Positions 17,257 through 27,294 of a DNA stretch of 64,000 nucleotides are shown piece after piece. Under the pieces are notes generated by a model. The model was not told the DNA's origin. It saw only the letters and a list, made by a program, of their open reading frames with translations, and did no database searches. Each line of letters begins with the position of its first letter. Position 1 is the first letter of the stretch. The stretch is from Nostocoides_A vanveenii (GTDB lineage Bacteria > Actinomycetota > Actinomycetes > Actinomycetales > Dermatophilaceae), in contig NZ_BAAAPN010000057.1 in assembly GCF_039531165.1 (NCBI RefSeq), forward strand, positions 62,001 through 126,000. Reading direction: 5' to 3'. A program made the position numbers and the translations under genes.

Positions 17257-19092
17257 TCACCAACTCCCGCCGCCGCCACCTCCGCCGCCCCCGCCGGACG
17301 ACCCGCCGCCGCTCGACCCGCTGGCGGCCGAGCTGCTCACCGACGCGCTCACCAGCGAGGAACCGAAATCACTGGTGGAGTAGGTCGAGTAGAAACCGTC
17401 GTTGCGGTTGTCGTCGTACCAGCCGGGTGAGGCGGGGATTCGGCCGGCGGCGGCGAGTTCGGCGCAGACCCGCTGCCACCGGTCGGCGACGCCGAACATG
17501 ATCGCCCAAGGGAGGTAGTTGCTGAAAATGTCCTCACCCTCCTCGAATCGCAACTGACCCGCTTCGGCCGTCCCGAGGTAGCGGCGGAAGCCGATCATCT
17601 GGTCGGTGAGGGCGCGGCCGACCGGCGTCCGATAACCGCGGGTCCAACGATCGGCAGCGTGCAGGAGCAGCAGAGCGACCAGGGCGGCCGGAACCAGCCA
17701 CAGCCAGCCGGCCGGCCCCAGGGGCAGGATGGCGCGCACGAGGACAAAGCCGGCGGCCGCGATCAGGAGGAGCGCGAGCCAGATCGGCCGGCTGGAGGTG
17801 CCGGCATACCACCCCTGGGTCTTGGCTTCGCGATCGAGCACCTTCGTCAGCGCTTGGTCGGCCTTGCTGAAGCGCTGGCTGTCGGCGGCGTTGGTGGCAT
17901 CGAGGATCAGCGGCTGCTTGGTGTAGCCGAAGGTCGCGTCGACGAAGGCCCGCTGGTAACCCGGCCGGGCACGTTCGAGATCGTGGACCAGGGCCGAGCG
18001 CACGAGGGTCGCGTGCTTGCGCTTGCGCTTCGAGCCGGACTGGTCCGGGTCGGCGCGGATGCCGATAACGCCTTGCGTCGCGAGTTCCACGAGCACCGCG
18101 GCGGTGCGGCGTTCAGCCGCATCCCGATCGAGCAGCGTGCCACCGAGGGCCGGCGGGACATCCGGCGGGTTGAACTGCACGGGAATGCTGCCCTCAGGGA
18201 TGGTGTCCTTGACCCACGGTGTGCCCGGGGGAGCCAAGACGCCGGGCGGGGTCGCAGCATACCGGCGGTCGCGGCGACCGAACCGGGCCGCAGCGGCGGC
18301 GAGCAGGCCGGCGACGAGCGCGGCCGCCCCTGCGCCGATCGTCACCGGCGTGATATGGGCGTTGGTCAGCAGGCTGCCCTTGGGCAGGATGGTGGGGGTT
18401 GCGTGGGCGATCGAGCCGGCGGGGTAGAGCGCGGAGATCGTCACGCCCTCCCCGTCGGTCAGACCGTGGGCATCGAAGGTGGTGAGCGTCTTCGTCCTGG
18501 TCGCATCACATCGGGTGGTCGCTCCGGTCATGCCCTGATAACAGACGGCCTTCGTCGCGGTCGCCGGTGCCTTGACCTCGATGTGCAGCTTGGCGATCGC
18601 GGCCTGCCAGTCGTTTCCCGTTGCGTTCCAATAGAACTCGGGCTTGCCGCCAGTGGTGCGCAGCGCCCCGGTGAGGCGATAGGTCAGGTGATAGTGCGCC
18701 CGGCGACTGGTGATCTCCTTGTCCGCGTCACCGACCTTCGCCTCGATCCAGCTCTTGCGGAAACCCGACCAGTGCACACTCTTGTCGAGCTTCGCCGAGG
18801 CGTCCGGCGAGGTCACCGTCAGGTCCGTGATGCCGTATTCGACATCCTCTTCGGAGCTCGAGGAGAACGGCTGCCGGGTGATGAGCGTGCGATAGATCCC
18901 GTGCCGATCGGGAGTGGCGAAGGCGTAGTCGATGTCCTCGGCGACATCGATGGTCCCGTCCTTGTCGATGGTGTAGGTGATCCGGTAGTCCTTGATGACA
19001 TCGCCCGAATCGGCGTATGCCGCACCGCCGGCCGCGGCCCCCATGAGCACTATGGACAACCAGCCGAGCAGCACAAGCGTGAATCGGCGCAT
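17257..19092 (-). CDS. DUF2207 domain membrane protein
   Basis: 611 residues. A signal peptide (RRFTLVLLGWLSIVLMGAAA) precedes an extracytoplasmic beta domain beginning IKDYRITYTIDKDGTIDVAE with DRHGIYRTL, the DUF2207 signature. One membrane segment lies near residue 260 and two more near 445-490. The C-terminus is a Gly/Ser-rich tail ending in a run of glycines and SW, typical of this family. Function is unknown; DUF2207 genes often accompany lemA, which here is 20 kb away at 38801. The 214 bases upstream contain an imperfect inverted repeat (TCATTC...GAATGA at 19143-19164) and no gene. Confidence 0.85.
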   Translation of the reverse strand: MRRFTLVLLGWLSIVLMGAAAGGAAYADSGDVIKDYRITYTIDKDGTIDVAEDIDYAFATPDRHGIYRTLITRQPFSSSSEEDVEYGITDLTVTSPDASAKLDKSVHWSGFRKSWIEAKVGDADKEITSRRAHYHLTYRLTGALRTTGGKPEFYWNATGNDWQAAIAKLHIEVKAPATATKAVCYQGMTGATTRCDATRTKTLTTFDAHGLTDGEGVTISALYPAGSIAHATPTILPKGSLLTNAHITPVTIGAGAAALVAGLLAAAAARFGRRDRRYAATPPGVLAPPGTPWVKDTIPEGSIPVQFNPPDVPPALGGTLLDRDAAERRTAAVLVELATQGVIGIRADPDQSGSKRKRKHATLVRSALVHDLERARPGYQRAFVDATFGYTKQPLILDATNAADSQRFSKADQALTKVLDREAKTQGWYAGTSSRPIWLALLLIAAAGFVLVRAILPLGPAGWLWLVPAALVALLLLHAADRWTRGYRTPVGRALTDQMIGFRRYLGTAEAGQLRFEEGEDIFSNYLPWAIMFGVADRWQRVCAELAAAGRIPASPGWYDDNRNDGFYSTYSTSDFGSSLVSASVSSSAASGSSGGGSSGGGGGGGGGGSW

Positions 19093-19306
19093 CAGGTCCT
19101 CCCTCAGTCCGCTCCGTTAGGAGATCAGCGTAGGGAGCGAATCATTCCGCGTCCCGCGAATGACGAACGACAGCCATCCCACCTGGTCCAGAAGCAGCTC
19201 AGCGCCGCATCGACGGCCAGGTGTCGCGCATTTCGAGGACGTGCGTTGGCCTCGCTACCCGTGCCAGGCTCATGTCAAGTCGAAAGCCGGATGGAGAGGA
19301 TGAGGC

Positions 19307-20932
19307 GTGCCCGGATGCTCGACCTGCGGCTTCGAACTGACCCGGGGTCTCGCGTTGTGTCCGCGCTGTGGCTCGCTGGCCCCGTCCGCCGACGCGGCAC
19401 CGCCCTCATCGTCGCCTACACGTCGGTTGCAGGCCGGAGTGGCAGCGCTGCTCACCATCGCCACCGGGCTGGTGGTCTGGCTGGCCGTGCGGGGCCCGGA
19501 TGATCGACCGACCGCTCTGGCAACAACATCGGCGACGACGGCGCGCGGTGTGAGTAGTGCGTCGACGAGTCAGACCGTGCGGACGAGCGCCTCGACGACG
19601 TCCACAACCTCCATGACCTCAAGCACGACGACCGACGAACCGACGCCCGCGCCGCTGCGTCCCGATGCCGATCCCGAACTGAAGATTCGGACCTTCAAGA
19701 GTTTCGACTTCACCGTCGATTGCCCCGCAGTCGGCGATGAGGGCTCTTGGGATCTGGGAGATCTGGGGCAGTGGGACAACTGGTTTGTCGTCAGGGCGGC
19801 CGACTATCTCGCCCTGGTCGACCGAAGCACCCAATCGACGCAGTGGTGCTCGACCATGGCCCTCGGTGGGACGACGGCCGCGCCCATCGTCACATCCGAT
19901 AGCCCGGTGGGCCGGCCCGACTACACGCCCGCCCTTGACGACAACACTCTTGCTGCGGCGTGGCCGGGCAACGCCGAGCCGGACATTGCGATTCACGCCG
20001 GGCGACTCTGGGTCGTTCAGCCGATCGAGATCGTCCGCCCGGACATCCAGTCCCAGCAGCGCCAGTCGTATTCCGTTCTCCTCGGTCTCGACGACACCGG
20101 TAAGGTCAGTTGGTTGCGTCAGCTCGATCAGCCCCCGGGCATCACCGGGGCCGGGATCCAGATCGATCGGGACGCGACGACCGGGGAATTGCTCGTGGTT
20201 CAGACCTGGAGTGACGACGACGGGGTCGGCCACCTGCGTCTGGGGTCACTCGATGCGTCCACGGGCCTGGTCGCGAAGTGGCGCTCACCGGGCGTCGACT
20301 GGGACCTTGATGACCGGGTCTTCATCGGTGGCACCATCGTCCACCGGACCCGCAGCGAGGAAGCGACCGGAACGGCATACGGGATGGCGGTCCGGCGCGT
20401 AGCCAACTGGACGCGCCTGGCCGCGATCGGGCCGTGGGATCGGGACCGCCGGTTCCGGGCCATAATGGATCGGCTCGTCATCCAGGGCCCGACGATCGAC
20501 TACGGGTCGCCGACCAACAAGGTGCTCTCCTACTCCTATGCCGATGGATCCGGTCGGACGATCACGGCACCTTTCCCGATCGACCTCGACCGATGCGTCG
20601 GCAATGGTGCGTCGAAGCCGGTGTGCACCGGGACCACGGGAGATGAGAAGGACGCGATCGCGGTCCTGGACGTTGCGCAAGCCAAGGTCGACTGGTGGTG
20701 GAAGACCGGGTCTCCGGACCCGAAGACGAAGGTGCCTCGTGCGGTACCACGAGATCTGGCGGCGTGGGGCGATTACATCTACGGCAGCAATGCCGAGGGT
20801 GTGCGCTATGTCATGGACGTGGCAACCGGGGCCGATGTGGGCCTCGAAACCGACATCCGAGAGGTGACAAATGCCTATGGGGAGATCAGCATCTTCGGCA
20901 ACCGGGTCAGCTGGGACATGCCACTTCCCTGA
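19307..20932 (+). CDS. Zinc-ribbon, membrane-anchored beta-propeller protein
   Basis: 541 residues from a GTG preceded by GGATGAGG. Residues 1-25 hold a zinc ribbon (CSTCGFELTRGLALCPRCG). One membrane helix follows (AGVAALLTIATGLVVWLAV, about residues 43-61), then a Ser/Thr-rich spacer to residue 120 and a PQQ-like propeller domain (YLALVDRSTQST, VLDVAQAKVDWWW, VMDVATGADVG). The cytoplasmic zinc ribbon and external propeller suggest a sensor or assembly role, but no partner is evident. Next gene on the same strand is glgP, 135 bases away. Confidence 0.72.
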   Translation: MPGCSTCGFELTRGLALCPRCGSLAPSADAAPPSSSPTRRLQAGVAALLTIATGLVVWLAVRGPDDRPTALATTSATTARGVSSASTSQTVRTSASTTSTTSMTSSTTTDEPTPAPLRPDADPELKIRTFKSFDFTVDCPAVGDEGSWDLGDLGQWDNWFVVRAADYLALVDRSTQSTQWCSTMALGGTTAAPIVTSDSPVGRPDYTPALDDNTLAAAWPGNAEPDIAIHAGRLWVVQPIEIVRPDIQSQQRQSYSVLLGLDDTGKVSWLRQLDQPPGITGAGIQIDRDATTGELLVVQTWSDDDGVGHLRLGSLDASTGLVAKWRSPGVDWDLDDRVFIGGTIVHRTRSEEATGTAYGMAVRRVANWTRLAAIGPWDRDRRFRAIMDRLVIQGPTIDYGSPTNKVLSYSYADGSGRTITAPFPIDLDRCVGNGASKPVCTGTTGDEKDAIAVLDVAQAKVDWWWKTGSPDPKTKVPRAVPRDLAAWGDYIYGSNAEGVRYVMDVATGADVGLETDIREVTNAYGEISIFGNRVSWDMPLP

Positions 20933-21067
20933 GGAGCGCTTCGCCGGAGGGTGACGCGGGTTACCCAATGTTCAGCGACGACGCCATGGCGCCCGCCGGT
21001 GCGGTGCGTTAGCGTGCCAAGCGGGCTGAGGCTGCTCGCCCGGATCACCGACGACAGCGAGGCTGCT

Positions 21068-23611
21068 GTGAGCGACGTGCCTGACACCCCCGAAGCCCCT
21101 TCGCGCGACTTTCGCCGGCTCGGCCCGCGCGCTGCCCCCACCCATCCGCTGGCACTTGTCCCGGCCGTGGGGCCCGAGCGCACGGTCGACGCCTTCGTGC
21201 GCGAATATCTGGAGGAGTTGAACTTCAGCCAGGGCGCGCCGCTGGCCCGGTCGACGGTCAACCACCAATATCTGGCGCTGGCCCGCACCGTGCGCAGCTA
21301 TCTGATGGCCGACTGGCTCGAAACGGCGGCGCGCCGGCGTGAGCAGCCGACCAAGATGGTCGGTTATCTGTCGGCCGAGTACCTGCTCGGCCGGCAGCTG
21401 GACAATGCACTCCTCAACAGCGACCTCGCCGAGATCGTCGAGCAGGCAATGGCGGCGCTGGGGTTGGATCTGAACGAGTTGCGGGCCCAAGAGGTCGAAC
21501 CGGGCCTCGGCAATGGCGGCCTCGGCCGCTTGGCGGCGTGCTTCGTCGACTCGCTGGCCACCATGGACGTCAGCTGCATCGGCTTCGGCATTCGCTATGA
21601 ATACGGCATCTTCACCCAGGTCTTCACACCGGACGGGCGGCAGGTCGAGGCGCCCGACAACTGGCTCGCTCTCGGCGCGCCGTGGGAATTCCCCAACCCC
21701 GATCGCGCCGTGCGGGTCAGTTTCGGCGGCCATACCGAGACGTATGCCGATGACTCCGGTCGCGAGCGACGCCGCTGGGTCCCCGGCTGGAGCGTGCGGG
21801 GAATTCCCTACAACTACATGGTGCCGGGCTACCGCAATGGCGTCGCCAACACCTTGCGGTTGTGGAGCGCGGAGGCGACCAGCGCTTTCGATCTGGAGAC
21901 TTTCAACTCCGGGGACTATGTCGATGCGGTCCGCGCACAGACCTTCGCCCAGAACATCTCGAAGGTTCTCTATCCCGAGGATTCGACGCCGCAGGGGCGC
22001 GAGTTGCGCTTGCAGCAGCAGTACTTCTTCGTCGCCTGTTCGATCAACGACTATCTCCACGGGACGCTGTCCAAGGACTTCGACCTGACGCGCCTACCCG
22101 AGCAGATCATCTTCCAGCTCAACGACACTCACCCGGTCATCGCCATCCCGGAGCTGATGCGGATCCTGCTCGACGAGCACGGCATGAACTGGGATCAGGC
22201 GTGGGCGATCACCTCCCGCTGCTTTGCCTACACCTGCCACACGCTGTTGCCGGAGGCCCTCGAGGTGTGGCCGGCAGACCTCGTCGGGCGGTTGCTGCCG
22301 CGGCACCTGGAGATCATCTACGGCATCAACGACCAATTCCTCGACCTGGTCCGAGCCACCTATCCGGGTGACGAGCTGCGGGTCCGTGCGATGTCGATCG
22401 TCGCTGAGGCCCCCTTCAAGGGCATCCGCATGGCGCACCTCGCCGCGGTCGCCGCGACGAAGGTCAACGGCGTCGCCGAACTGCACTCGACCTTGCTGCG
22501 CGAGAAGGTGCTCGTCGACTTCGCCCGCCTGTGGCCGGAGAAGTTCACCAATGTCACCAATGGCGTCACGCCACGCCGCTTCGTGCGGATGGCGAACCGG
22601 CCGCTCGCCGACCTGATCACCTCGACCATCGGCGACGGCTGGGTGCGCGACCTGGAGAAGTTGCGCGAGTTGGAGCCGTATGCCGACGACGCGGCTTTCC
22701 GAGAAGCGTTCCGCGCCGCGAAACGCGCCAACAAGGAGAGGCTCGCCGGCATTGCCCTGCGCACCGGAGATCTCGTGCTGCCGACCGACCATCTCTTCGA
22801 TGTGATGGTCAAGCGGCTGCACGAGTACAAGCGTCAACTGCTCAAACTCCTGCACATCGTCACGACCTACGAGTCGATCATCTCCGGCGAAGTGACACCC
22901 GAGCAGGTCACGCCACGCGTCGTCATCTTCGGTGCCAAGGCGGCTCCGGGCTATCGAATGGCCAAGGAAATCATCCACCTGATCAACAGGGTCGCCGCCG
23001 TCGTCAACGCCGACGAGCGGGTCTGCGGGCGCCTGCAGGTGGTCTTCCCGGCCAACTACAACGTCACGCTCGCCGAGCGCATCATCCCTGCCGCCGATCT
23101 GTCGGAGCAGATTTCGTTGGCCGGCAAGGAGGCATCGGGCACGGGCAATATGAAGCTCGCCCTCAATGGCGCGTTGACGATCGGGACCGACGACGGGGCG
23201 AATGTCGAGATCCGAAGGCTCGTCGGGGATGAGAACTTCTTCCTCTTCGGTCTGACCGAGCCGGAGGTCGCGGACTTGCAGCGGCAGGGCTACAGCCCGG
23301 GGTCCTACTTCGAGTCCAATCCCACCCTGCGCCGAGCGATCGGCCTGATCGCGAGCGGGCACTTCACCGACGGTGACCGTTCGGTGGTCGGCCCGATCGT
23401 CGGCGACCTGCTCGCCAACGATCGCTACCTCGTGCTGGCCGACTTCCAGTCGTACCTGGACGCGCAGGCGCGGGTGGATGCGGCATACGGCGATCAGGAC
23501 GCTTGGTCGCGCTCGGCGATCCTCAACGTCGCCCGGTGCGGCTTCTTCTCCTCCGACCGCGCAATGCGCGACTACATCGACCGGATTTGGGGCGCCGAGG
23601 TCCGCCGCTGA
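21068..23611 (+). CDS. glgP: Glycogen/alpha-glucan phosphorylase
   Basis: 847 residues from the GTG at 21068 with GAGG 5 bases upstream; an earlier in-frame ATG at 20951 adds non-homologous residues. GT35 features run throughout: GYLSAEYLLGRQLDNALLN, GLGNGGLGRLAACFVDSLAT, QLNDTHPVIAIPELMRILLD, FTNVTNGVTPRRF, and the pyridoxal-phosphate lysine in EASGTGNMKLALNGALTIG near residue 692. It releases glucose-1-phosphate from glycogen or maltodextrin. Length is normal. It appears monocistronic; repeat elements follow. Confidence 0.95.
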   Translation: MSDVPDTPEAPSRDFRRLGPRAAPTHPLALVPAVGPERTVDAFVREYLEELNFSQGAPLARSTVNHQYLALARTVRSYLMADWLETAARRREQPTKMVGYLSAEYLLGRQLDNALLNSDLAEIVEQAMAALGLDLNELRAQEVEPGLGNGGLGRLAACFVDSLATMDVSCIGFGIRYEYGIFTQVFTPDGRQVEAPDNWLALGAPWEFPNPDRAVRVSFGGHTETYADDSGRERRRWVPGWSVRGIPYNYMVPGYRNGVANTLRLWSAEATSAFDLETFNSGDYVDAVRAQTFAQNISKVLYPEDSTPQGRELRLQQQYFFVACSINDYLHGTLSKDFDLTRLPEQIIFQLNDTHPVIAIPELMRILLDEHGMNWDQAWAITSRCFAYTCHTLLPEALEVWPADLVGRLLPRHLEIIYGINDQFLDLVRATYPGDELRVRAMSIVAEAPFKGIRMAHLAAVAATKVNGVAELHSTLLREKVLVDFARLWPEKFTNVTNGVTPRRFVRMANRPLADLITSTIGDGWVRDLEKLRELEPYADDAAFREAFRAAKRANKERLAGIALRTGDLVLPTDHLFDVMVKRLHEYKRQLLKLLHIVTTYESIISGEVTPEQVTPRVVIFGAKAAPGYRMAKEIIHLINRVAAVVNADERVCGRLQVVFPANYNVTLAERIIPAADLSEQISLAGKEASGTGNMKLALNGALTIGTDDGANVEIRRLVGDENFFLFGLTEPEVADLQRQGYSPGSYFESNPTLRRAIGLIASGHFTDGDRSVVGPIVGDLLANDRYLVLADFQSYLDAQARVDAAYGDQDAWSRSAILNVARCGFFSSDRAMRDYIDRIWGAEVRR

Positions 23612-23639
23612 CCCACTCAGCGCTTGCTGGTGACGTTCG

Positions 23640-23806
23640 AACAGGGTAGGCCGTAGTGGAGGCGCCCTAACCTCTGCTAGCAGGGTTTAGGTCACCTCGA
23701 GCACGTTCGAACCTGCTGTACGTGACCTAACCTCTGCTAGCAGGGTTTAGGTCGCGGGCAGCACGGTGGACCCTGCTGGAGGTCACCCAACCTGCGCTAA
23801 GTCGGC
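23640..23806. repeat. Family A intergenic repeat, tandem cluster
   Basis: About three units of 59-60 bp. Each carries CTAACCTCTGCTAGCAG (with the perfect palindrome CTGCTAGCAG), then GGGTTTAGGTC and GAGCACGTTCGAACCTGCTG or GCAGCACGGTGGACCCTGCT, ending in GTGACCTAACC or a variant. Within units GGTTTAGGTCAC pairs with GTGACCTAACC. The second half of the core matches the element at 7856-7930. The array fills the gap between convergent glgP and the LLM/FMN-reductase remnant. Confidence 0.8.
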
Positions 23807-23807
23807 G

Positions 23808-24901
23808 TCAGGCAGACAGTCGTGCCAGCATCTGCTCGAACGGGACGAGGCTGTCCGTCCCCGGCTCCTGATCCCGCTTGCTTGCCTGTGGGCGGGAGAT
23901 GAGCGCCGCCGCCAACTCTCGGGCGGGGCGCTCGACGCGCCCAGCGAGCGCGGCGGAACCAGGCCCGCCGAAGTCGGCGGTCGCGGCATACACCGCGGTG
24001 CTCACAGGTGCCGCTGCCAGGTGGCTGAACAGCGGCCGCAGGGCGTGCTCCAACGTCAGCGAGTGTCGCTCGGTGCCGCCCGTCGCAGCCAGCACAATCG
24101 GCTTGTCGCGCAAGGCATCCGGCTCCAGGACGTCGATGAAGGACTTGAAGAGCGCCTTGTCGATGACCTGCTGGGGCGAGCCGACGGTCAGCGGGGTCTC
24201 GCGCGTGAAGCTCTCCAGCGAAGGGCCGTGTCCGTAGACCGGGGCATTGTCGAAATACGGCCGGAACTCCCGGACGGCGTCCTGGCTGTTGGGGCATGAA
24301 GACCTGCCCGCCGAGCCCGACGATCGCTTGATCGGCGCGGCCGTGACCATAGTGCTCATAGCGCTCCCGGTAGAGCAGCACCATCTGCCGGGTGTGCGAC
24401 GCCGGCCAGAAGACGTGGTTGGCGAAGAAGCCGTCGCCGTAGTAGGCGGCCTGCTCCGCGATCTCCGGGCTGCGAATCGAGCCGTGCCAGACAAATGGCG
24501 GTATGCCGTCCAACGGCCGTGGCGTGGCCGTGAACCCCTGCCAACCACGGATAGACCGGGCCGGTGTTGCCGCGCCCGAGCATGAGGTCCCTCCGCCCAT
24601 CGGTTAGGAGCTGGAGCGTGCCATAGTCCTCGGCGATCCGCACGGGGTCGGTCGTCGTGATCAGCGTGGTCGACGTCGAGAGCAGGATCCGCGAGGTCTG
24701 CGCGGCGACATAGGCCATCGTCGTCGGGGCGGAGGCGACGAAGGGCGGGTTGTGGTGCTGGCCGAAGGCAACGACGTCGAGGCCGGCTTCGTCGGCCTTC
24801 TTGGCGATCTCGACGTGCGCCTTGATTCGCTCGTGCTCGGTCGACGTGCGGCCGGTCGTCGGGTCCATGGTCACATCGCCGACCGTGAAGATTCCGAAGT
24901 G
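23808..24901 (-). pseudogene. Chimeric LLM oxidoreductase / FMN-reductase remnant
   Basis: The 5' part reads as an LLM (luciferase-like) flavin monooxygenase: HFGIFTVGDVTMDPTTGRT, VVAFGQHHNPPFVASAPTT, LLTDGRRDLMLGRGNTGPVY. Near 24560 the frame shifts (WQGFTATPRPLDGIPPFVWH ... ADQAIVGLGGQVFMP), and near 24290 again to NSQDAVREFRPYFDNAPVYG and LTVGSPQQVIDK. Without a break this frame continues as LFKSFIDVLEPDALRDKPIV and LAATGGTERHSLTLEHALRP, the C-terminal half of an NADPH-dependent FMN reductase. These two genes are normally adjacent, so an internal deletion has fused them. The usual ATG before HFGIF is GAG AGG here, so the start is also lost. Confidence 0.78.
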
Positions 24902-24916
24902 CCTCTCTGCCTCGTG

Positions 24917-24938
24917 TTTAGTTGAGAGTTCAACTAAA
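24917..24938. promoter_or_regulatory. Inverted-repeat operator between the LLM remnant and FUSC gene
   Basis: TTTAGTTGA-GAGT-TCAACTAAA has perfect 9-bp arms around 4 bases, AT-rich in a GC-rich setting. It lies just upstream of the broken LLM gene and 40 bases before the divergent FUSC gene. The form fits a MarR-type repressor site, but no such regulator gene adjoins it. Confidence 0.6.
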
Positions 24939-24978
24939 ATGTTCGCAGGGGTATCCCACGTCTTGAGAGACTGGGCGC

Positions 24979-27195
24979 GTGACCATGACGCGGGTCCGGG
25001 CCGAGGGGGCGCTCGGCCGCGGACGTGACTCGGTGCGCCAGCAGTGGCGCGACGCCCGCGACCGTTTCGTCGCCTCCGACCCCGGGCTGACCAGGCTCCG
25101 TCACGGCACGCGGGCGGTGGTCGCGACCTCGACCACGGTCGTCTTGCAGGCGATCTTGTCCACGGCGGCCGGCGCGCCTCGCCCCGCCGCGCTCATGCAC
25201 GTGATGATCGGCGGGATCGTCGCCCTGAACCTCGCGACCACCTTGAAGGACACCCGCCGGCGCGCGATCGTCACGACCGCCTCTGCCGCGGCAGGCGGTG
25301 CCGTGGTGGGTGCGGCGAGCTCGGTGCTGGCCGATCCGTGGCGTCCGGTGGCGCTGACCGTCTTCGTGGCGGTGACCTTCCTGGCCGTCTGGGTGCGCCG
25401 CTTCGGGCCCCGCTGGTTCACTGCCGGCTTTGTCATGTGGCAGGCGCATTTCTTCGGGCTCTTCCTCCACCCGCCGGCGAGCGCCCTGCCCGGCATCCTG
25501 CTCGCGGCCGTGATCTCGACGGCCTGGGTCGGCCTGCTTCTCGTCACGATCCTCGCGCGCGACCCGGAGGCCACCCTGCAGCGCACGGTGACGGCGCTCC
25601 GGGCCCAGGCGCGCTCGGTCCTCAGCGCCTGCCTCGACGTCCTGGCCGACCCCGCGAGCGAGTCCGCCCGGCGCGCGCTCCGGGCCCACCTGATCAAGAC
25701 CAGTGAGGTGGCGCTGCTCTTCGACGGCCAGCTCGCCGATGCCCGGGCCCTGCCCGAGGGCGTCTCACCGCTGCGTCTGCGGCAGTGGATCATCGACCTC
25801 GAGATCGGCGTCGACGAGGTCGCCGGCGCCGTAGTGGAACTCGCTGATCGCCCGCGAGACGATGCGGCGTCCGCGGTCGGGGGCACGCGGCATACGGAAA
25901 TGGCGATGCGGCGGGCGTTGACCGAACTCGGCTGGTCCCGCTTCGACGAGGCGCGGATGGCGCTCGCCGTGCTGCGCCAGGACGCCCATTGGGGGGAGCA
26001 CGCGGCGCGGCGGTTCGTCCTCGGTGGCGATCTGCTGCTGACCTCGGTCGAGGACTGGAACTCGGGCACGGTGCTCGAGCAAGCGCGCGCCGAGAATCAG
26101 CCGGGATATCAGCCGGTCGTGCAAGTCTCCGGTGACGCGCTGCCGGGCAGCGCGGCGCTGGCCGGCAAGGCCGTGGCGCTGGACGCCGAGCACTGGTGGT
26201 CGCCGGGCCGGATGGCCTTCACGACGCGCCAGGCCATCCAGGCGGCGACGGCGGCGGCTCTCGCCCTGCTGCTCGGTGATCTGATCTCGCCGGGACGCTC
26301 CTATTGGGCGGCCATCGCGGCCTTCGTCACCTTCACCGGCGCGTCGACGACCTCCGAGACCACGCGCAAGGCGATCGATCGCACCGTGGGCACCCTGGTC
26401 GGCCTGGTCGTCTCGATCGGCTTGGCCCACGTCACCGGTGGGCAGCATGTGGTGGCCGGCGCGCTCATGCTGCTGGGGATCTTCCTCGCGTTCTATGTCC
26501 AGGCCCTCTCGACCACGTGGATGATCTGCCTGATCACCATCGTGCTGGGGCAGCTTTATGAGTTGCTCCGGGACTACACCGAGCACCTGCTGTGGATCCG
26601 GCTGGCCGAGACGGCCGCCGGTGCTGCCGCCGGCATCTTCGTGACGTATGCCGTGCTGCCCGTCGCCTCGGGCGACACCTTGGTGCTGGCTCGCCGGCAA
26701 CTGCTCACGACGCTGGCCGACCTCCTCGAGCGCGTTGGCGGGGCGGTCCGAGTGCCGCCGTCCTTCACCGACCGCGCGACGATCTATCGCGAGGTCGTCG
26801 CCCTCGACGAAGCAGCCCGGCAACTCGCGAGCGCCCACGACTCGCTGATCCGGCCGCGCGTTTTCGACGCCGACCACGCCGGCCGGCGCCACCGCGTCGC
26901 GGTGCTGGTGGTCTGTGCGTCAGCCGCCAGGTCGCTGGTGCAGGCGGCCCTCGCACTCCCCGCCGACCCGTCCCCCGTGGCCGAGGACGTATGCCGTGCC
27001 CTCGCCGCCGAAGCCCGTCGCCTCGCCGACGTCCCCGACTTGAAAGACCAGCGGCCGACGCGCGCGGACGCCCCTGGTATCGCTGGTGAGATCGCCGAGA
27101 TCCTCAGCGGCACAACGGATCTGCCCGTCGTCTTCACGCGGCGCTGCCGCCGGTTGGCGGACGCACTCGGCCTGCTCTCGCCGCGCGCCCGGTGA
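24979..27195 (+). CDS. FUSC-family membrane protein (aromatic acid exporter-like)
   Basis: 738 residues from a GTG. Two hydrophobic blocks (from about residue 38 to 190, and from about 410 to 560, including SYWAAIAAFVTFTGASTTSE) are each followed by a cytoplasmic helical region. FUSC and YccS/AaeB proteins have this duplicated arrangement and are associated with export of aromatic carboxylic acids; the substrate is unknown. The conserved RTVGTLVG-type motif appears as AIDRTVGTLVGLVVSIG. It is divergent from the LLM remnant across the 24917-24938 operator. Confidence 0.8.
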   Translation: MTMTRVRAEGALGRGRDSVRQQWRDARDRFVASDPGLTRLRHGTRAVVATSTTVVLQAILSTAAGAPRPAALMHVMIGGIVALNLATTLKDTRRRAIVTTASAAAGGAVVGAASSVLADPWRPVALTVFVAVTFLAVWVRRFGPRWFTAGFVMWQAHFFGLFLHPPASALPGILLAAVISTAWVGLLLVTILARDPEATLQRTVTALRAQARSVLSACLDVLADPASESARRALRAHLIKTSEVALLFDGQLADARALPEGVSPLRLRQWIIDLEIGVDEVAGAVVELADRPRDDAASAVGGTRHTEMAMRRALTELGWSRFDEARMALAVLRQDAHWGEHAARRFVLGGDLLLTSVEDWNSGTVLEQARAENQPGYQPVVQVSGDALPGSAALAGKAVALDAEHWWSPGRMAFTTRQAIQAATAAALALLLGDLISPGRSYWAAIAAFVTFTGASTTSETTRKAIDRTVGTLVGLVVSIGLAHVTGGQHVVAGALMLLGIFLAFYVQALSTTWMICLITIVLGQLYELLRDYTEHLLWIRLAETAAGAAAGIFVTYAVLPVASGDTLVLARRQLLTTLADLLERVGGAVRVPPSFTDRATIYREVVALDEAARQLASAHDSLIRPRVFDADHAGRRHRVAVLVVCASAARSLVQAALALPADPSPVAEDVCRALAAEARRLADVPDLKDQRPTRADAPGIAGEIAEILSGTTDLPVVFTRRCRRLADALGLLSPRAR

Positions 27196-27238
27196 TGCCG
27201 GCGCGTGGTGAGGCCGCTCACCCGCAGACACCCTCCCT

Positions 27239-27280
27239 GAAGTAGGTGGCGTGATTACCCCACCTTCTGCACGGTAGGGC
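27239..27280. repeat. Family B intergenic hairpin, copy 1
   Basis: GAAGTAGGTGG (from 27239) pairs with CCCACCTTC (ending 27267) around GCGTGATTAC, then TGCACGGTAGGG follows. The core GTGATTACCCCA, then TGC and CGGTAGG, resembles the element at 39513-39560. It lies between convergent genes and may act as a bidirectional terminator. Confidence 0.6.
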
Positions 27281-27294
27281 GCTTGCCCGGTCGG

